Assembly (NCBI GenBank): GCA_903910495.1 | Contig: CAIVZW010000223.1 | Coordinates: 1 to 8,442, forward strand | Length of the DNA: 8,442 nt | Direction of reading: 5' to 3' | DNA from: an uncultured beta proteobacterium | Lineage (GTDB): Bacteria > Pseudomonadota > Gammaproteobacteria > Burkholderiales > Rhodocyclaceae | In this document: piece after piece, positions 6,147-8,442 of the stretch | Layout: each line of letters begins with the position of its first letter | Numbering within the stretch: the stretch's first letter is position 1 | Program-made: the position numbers and the translations under genes | Notes under the pieces: model-generated | What the model saw: the letters and a program-made list of their open reading frames with translations, nothing else | What the model was told of the DNA's origin: nothing | The model's database searches: none

Positions 6147-7187
6147 TTACAGCTTTTCGCTTACGCCGGCCGCCTCGAAGCTGGCCATCTCGTTGAGGAA
6201 AGCGACGGCCGCTTGTACCAAGGGCCAGGCCAGCGCGGCGCCGGTGCCTTCACCCAGACGCAGACCGAGGTCGATCAGCGGGTCGGCCTTGAGCGCGTTC
6301 AATTGGGCGAGGTGGCCCGGTTCGGTCGATCGATGGCAGAAGATGCAGTAATCGAGAATCTCCGGCGCCATGCGCGCAGCGGCAAGCAGCGCGGAGGTAA
6401 CGATGAAGCCGTCGATGAGCAGCGTCATCCGGCGCTCAGCCGCAGCGAGCATGGCCCCGGCCATCATGACGATCTCGAAGCCGCCGAACTCGGCGAGCAC
6501 GGTCAGAACTTCGGCGGCGGACGGCAGAGCGGCGCGGCGGACGGCTTGCGCCAGCAGTTCGCGCTTGCGGGCGAGCCCGATATTGTCCAGCCCGGTGCCG
6601 CGACCGATGCAATCGACAAGCGGCGTACCGGTCAGTGCGTGGGTGATCAGCGCGGCGGAGGCCGTGTTGCCGATGCCCATTTCGCCGAAACCGACGACAT
6701 TGCAGCCTGCGTCAGCCAATGCGCGGACGATTTCCGCACCTTTTGCCAGTGCCGCATCGCACTCGGCGCGGCTCATCGCCGGCTCGTCCAGATAATTGCG
6801 CGTGCCGGAGCCGATCTTGGCATCAACGAGTCCGTCGCGCCAGCCAAATTCATGCGCCACGCCGGCATCGATGATCTTGAGTGCCAGACCGTTCTGCCGG
6901 GCAAAGACATTGATTGCCGCGCCGCCGGCGAGAAAGTTCTCGACCATCTGCCAGGTGACGTCCTGCGGGTAGGCTGAAACGCCCGCCTTTGCCGCACCAT
7001 GGTCGCCAGCAAAGACGAGGATGTGGGGCTTGATAAACTGTGGTGTCAGCGTGTGCTGAATGCGGCCGATTTGCAGCGCCATTTGCTCAAGCTGACCGAG
7101 CGAACCGAGGGGTTTGGTCTTGTTGTTGATCCTGGCCTGCAGAGATGTGGCGAGAGCGTCGTCAAGCGGAGCAATCGAGAATGACAT
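6147..7187 (-). CDS. cobT: Nicotinate-nucleotide--dimethylbenzimidazole phosphoribosyltransferase
   Basis: CobT transfers phosphoribose from nicotinate mononucleotide to 5,6-dimethylbenzimidazole, giving alpha-ribazole 5'-phosphate, the lower ligand of B12. The 346 aa match the family length. Motifs in order are [13 protein letters not shown] (19-31), [17 protein letters not shown] (58-74), [14 protein letters not shown] (84-97), [14 protein letters not shown] (167-179, including E169), GRGTGLD (195-201), [12 protein letters not shown] (281-292) and [14 protein letters not shown] (310-323). E313 corresponds to the catalytic glutamate (Glu317) of the Salmonella enzyme. It is the first gene of the minus-strand cob operon. 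The ATG has no strong Shine-Dalgarno, but the TATAAT about 40 bp upstream leaves a short leader. The shadow frame on the other strand across this gene is not considered real. Confidence 0.97.
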   Translation of the reverse strand: MSFSIAPLDDALATSLQARINNKTKPLGSLGQLEQMALQIGRIQHTLTPQFIKPHILVFAGDHGAAKAGVSAYPQDVTWQMVENFLAGGAAINVFARQNGLALKIIDAGVAHEFGWRDGLVDAKIGSGTRNYLDEPAMSRAECDAALAKGAEIVRALADAGCNVVGFGEMGIGNTASAALITHALTGTPLVDCIGRGTGLDNIGLARKRELLAQAVRRAALPSAAEVLTVLAEFGGFEIVMMAGAMLAAAERRMTLLIDGFIVTSALLAAARMAPEILDYCIFCHRSTEPGHLAQLNALKADPLIDLGLRLGEGTGAALAWPLVQAAVAFLNEMASFEAAGVSEKL

Positions 7188-7225
7188 GGCAGAAGTCTTA
7201 TGGAAACGGTCTTGAAAAAGTGCCG

Positions 7226-7231
7226 ATTATA
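7226..7231 (-). promoter_or_regulatory. Candidate sigma70 -10 box for cobT-cobS-cobC-midA
   Basis: Read on the minus strand this is a perfect TATAAT, 38 bp before the cobT ATG, in the 73-bp divergent gap between cobT and cobU (7188-7260). No good -35 is seen 16-18 bp upstream; the best local sequence is an AAGCTT-like hexamer. The promoter may therefore be weak or activator-dependent. For the plus strand a TTGAAA at 7212-7217 has no matching -10, so the cobU promoter is unresolved. The gap is too short for a cobalamin riboswitch in either direction. Confidence 0.5.
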
Positions 7232-7260
7232 CGCCCCGGCTCTCATGCTAAGCTTGTGGC

Positions 7261-7806
7261 ATGAGAGAACTGATCATCGGTGGCGCCCGTTCGGGCAAAA
7301 GCACCTACGCGGAAAAGCGCGCCCTGGAAAGCAGCCTGCGCGTCATCTACGTGGCCACCGCCCAGGCGCTTGACGGAGAAATGGCGCACAGGATAGCGCA
7401 CCACCGGGCGCGGCGACCGGCAGCGTGGGGACTGGTCGAGTCGCCGCTTGAACTGGCGGCGACCCTGCAGCAGCATGCGGCGCCCGATGCCTGCCTGCTC
7501 GTTGATTGCCTGACACTGTGGCTGTCGAACCTGCTCTTTGCCGGAGCGGCAGCCAGACAGGCCGAAGCCGGAGAACCGGTCGCCTGCCCCTTGTTCGAGG
7601 GCCAGGTGCAGGCGCTGCTCGAGTACCTGCCGCAATTGCCTGGAAGGATCATCATCGTGTCCAACGAAGTGGGTTGGGGCATCGTGCCGATGGCTGCCGT
7701 GTCGCGCCTCTTTGCCGATGAACAGGGGCGGCTCAATCAGCGGGTCGCGACGGCCTGCGAGAGAGTCACGCTGATTGCGGCGGGCCTGCCGCTGGTGCTC
7801 AAATAG
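7261..7806 (+). CDS. cobU: Bifunctional adenosylcobinamide kinase / adenosylcobinamide-phosphate guanylyltransferase
   Basis: CobU (CobP in aerobic nomenclature) phosphorylates adenosylcobinamide and then transfers GMP to it, giving the AdoCbi-GDP used by CobS. The 181 aa fit the family. The P-loop is GGARSGKS (7-14). It is followed by IYVATAQALDGEMAHRIAHHRARRP (29-53), in which H48 aligns with His46 of the Salmonella enzyme, the residue that becomes guanylylated. VDCLTLWLSNLLF (81-93), the guanylyltransferase-side motif IVSNEVGWGIVP (132-143) and GRLNQRVA (156-163) complete the signature. The ATG at 7261 puts the P-loop at the usual position; the Shine-Dalgarno is weak. It is transcribed divergently from cobT and followed after 151 bp by cbiB. 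Confidence 0.96.
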   Translation: MRELIIGGARSGKSTYAEKRALESSLRVIYVATAQALDGEMAHRIAHHRARRPAAWGLVESPLELAATLQQHAAPDACLLVDCLTLWLSNLLFAGAAARQAEAGEPVACPLFEGQVQALLEYLPQLPGRIIIVSNEVGWGIVPMAAVSRLFADEQGRLNQRVATACERVTLIAAGLPLVLK

Positions 7807-7859
7807 CGGGCGGTTGATCCGGCGCGATGAAGGTTCAGCACCGTTCGGCTGTCAAAGTC

Positions 7860-7916
7860 CGCCCTCACCGCGCTACCTCGCACCCTCTCCCGCGGGAGAG
7901 GGCTGGGGTGAGGGCG
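7860..7916. repeat. Nested palindromic intergenic element (CCCTCACC/GGTGAGGG type)
   Basis: The outer arms CGCCCTCACC (7860-7869) and GGTGAGGGCG (7907-7916) are exact 10-bp complements. Inside is a perfect 20-bp palindrome CCCTCTCCCGCGGGAGAGGG (7883-7902). The left spacer between outer and inner arms is 13 nt and the right is 4 nt, so the element is asymmetric. Closely similar CCCTCACCC...CCCTCTCCC...GGGAGAGGG...GGGTGAGGG sequences recur between genes in many proteobacterial genomes (from memory, not searched). It lies between cobU and cbiB. It has no T-run on either strand, so it is not a classical intrinsic terminator, although the RNA hairpin could still stabilise or pause transcripts. Confidence 0.8.
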
Positions 7917-7957
7917 AATTCATCGTAAAATCTCGGCTTCAGTGCTGCGACAACCCC

Positions 7958-8442
7958 ATGCCCGCCTTCGCGCCTTCCGATCTGTTAACGCTTTATGTCC
8001 CGTCGAGTCTGTGGCTGCCCCTGGCCGCGCTGGTCGGGGTTGCGCTGGATCGACTATTCGGCGAGGTCAAGCGCTGGCACCCACTGGCGGGTTTCGGTGC
8101 CCTGGCCGAAACGGCCGAGAACGCCCTCAACTGGGGCGCCTGGCGTCGCGCGAACGGCCTGCTGGCCTGGATGATCGTCGTACTGCCCTGGGTGGCGCTG
8201 GCGTTCTGGGTAAAACGCTATGATTTTCCCGGCTGGTGGATCGATGTCGCCCTGCTCTATCTGGCCCTGGGCGGGCGCAGCCTGGCCGAACACGCCGAAC
8301 GCGTGGCGATCGATCTGGCCAACGGCGACCTTCCGGCCGCGCGCAAACACGTGGGCTGGATCGTCTCGCGCGACACCAGCGCGCTCGATGCTTCCGGCGT
8401 GGCCAAAGCCGGTGTCGAATCGACGCTGGAGAATGGCAACGA
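7958..8442 (+). CDS. cbiB: Adenosylcobinamide-phosphate synthase (3'-truncated)
   Basis: CbiB (CobD in aerobic nomenclature) is an inner-membrane enzyme that attaches aminopropanol, or its phosphate, to adenosylcobyric acid, giving adenosylcobinamide (phosphate), the substrate of the CobU step. 161 residues are visible and the frame runs off the right edge; the whole protein is normally about 300-320 aa. The N-terminal membrane segment (about 17-30) runs into the signature ALDRLFGEVKRWHPLAGFG (29-47). A second hydrophobic stretch lies around 68-85. The characteristic VGWIVSRDTSALDASGVAKAGVESTLENGN (132-161) is present up to the cut. The ATG at 7958 is the only reasonable start; no strong Shine-Dalgarno precedes it. 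It is co-directional with cobU but separated from it by a 151-bp gap that contains the palindromic element. Confidence 0.95.
   Translation, partial: MPAFAPSDLLTLYVPSSLWLPLAALVGVALDRLFGEVKRWHPLAGFGALAETAENALNWGAWRRANGLLAWMIVVLPWVALAFWVKRYDFPGWWIDVALLYLALGGRSLAEHAERVAIDLANGDLPAARKHVGWIVSRDTSALDASGVAKAGVESTLENGN

Noticed and set aside
5961..6977. 338-codon plus-strand frame opposite cobT and spanning the inverted repeat
   Set aside because: It is antisense to the well-conserved cobT, crosses the palindromic repeat, and has low-complexity Gly/Arg/Gln-rich translation without motifs.
7212..7217. TTGAAA as a -35 box for cobU on the plus strand
   Set aside because: No acceptable -10 hexamer lies 16-18 bp downstream, where the sequence is GC-rich (around 7234-7240).

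Overview
The window looks like ordinary chromosome from a high-GC betaproteobacterium, most likely in or near the Rhodocyclales (Dechloromonas/Azonexus/Accumulibacter-like). This placement is an inference. It rests on the protein sequences (long E. coli-type Cca with HD domain, NDUFA9-like SDR, MidA-type methyltransferase), the aerobic-style cob gene set and the GC-rich third codon positions. No taxonomic marker such as rRNA is present. All recognised genes appear intact apart from the two cut by the window edges.

Left part (1-3216, + strand): four tightly spaced co-directional genes with gaps of about 22-26 bp. They are a 5'-truncated NDUFA9-like SDR protein, a Ser-type glutathione S-transferase, cca (CCA-adding tRNA nucleotidyltransferase) and a YfcG-like (Ure2-like) glutathione S-transferase. 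A 371-bp stretch (3217-3587) follows, holding only a small Cys-containing ORF of unknown function (3350-3580) that converges on the next operon.

Right part (3588-8442): a divergent cobalamin locus that encodes the late 'nucleotide loop assembly' steps of vitamin B12 synthesis. The minus strand reads cobT, cobS, cobC, then midA (a MidA/NDUFAF7-type methyltransferase). The plus strand reads cobU (cobP) and cbiB (cobD), the latter cut by the window end. CbiB makes adenosylcobinamide (phosphate), CobU activates it to the GDP derivative, CobT makes alpha-ribazole phosphate, CobS joins the two, and CobC removes the 5'-phosphate. The 73-bp divergent gap has a perfect TATAAT on the minus strand and is too short for a cobalamin riboswitch.

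Two intergenic palindromic elements stand out. One is a ~120-bp imperfect inverted repeat made of CACCAAG/CACAAAG modules, wedged between cobT and cobS inside the putative operon. The other is a CCCTCACC...GGTGAGGG element with a perfect 20-bp palindromic core between cobU and cbiB. I found no defence system, CRISPR array, phage, transposase, tRNA or rRNA. The most notable points are the cobT-cobS inverted repeat, the placement of midA in a cob operon, and the presence of two homologues of mitochondrial complex I accessory/assembly proteins in one window.
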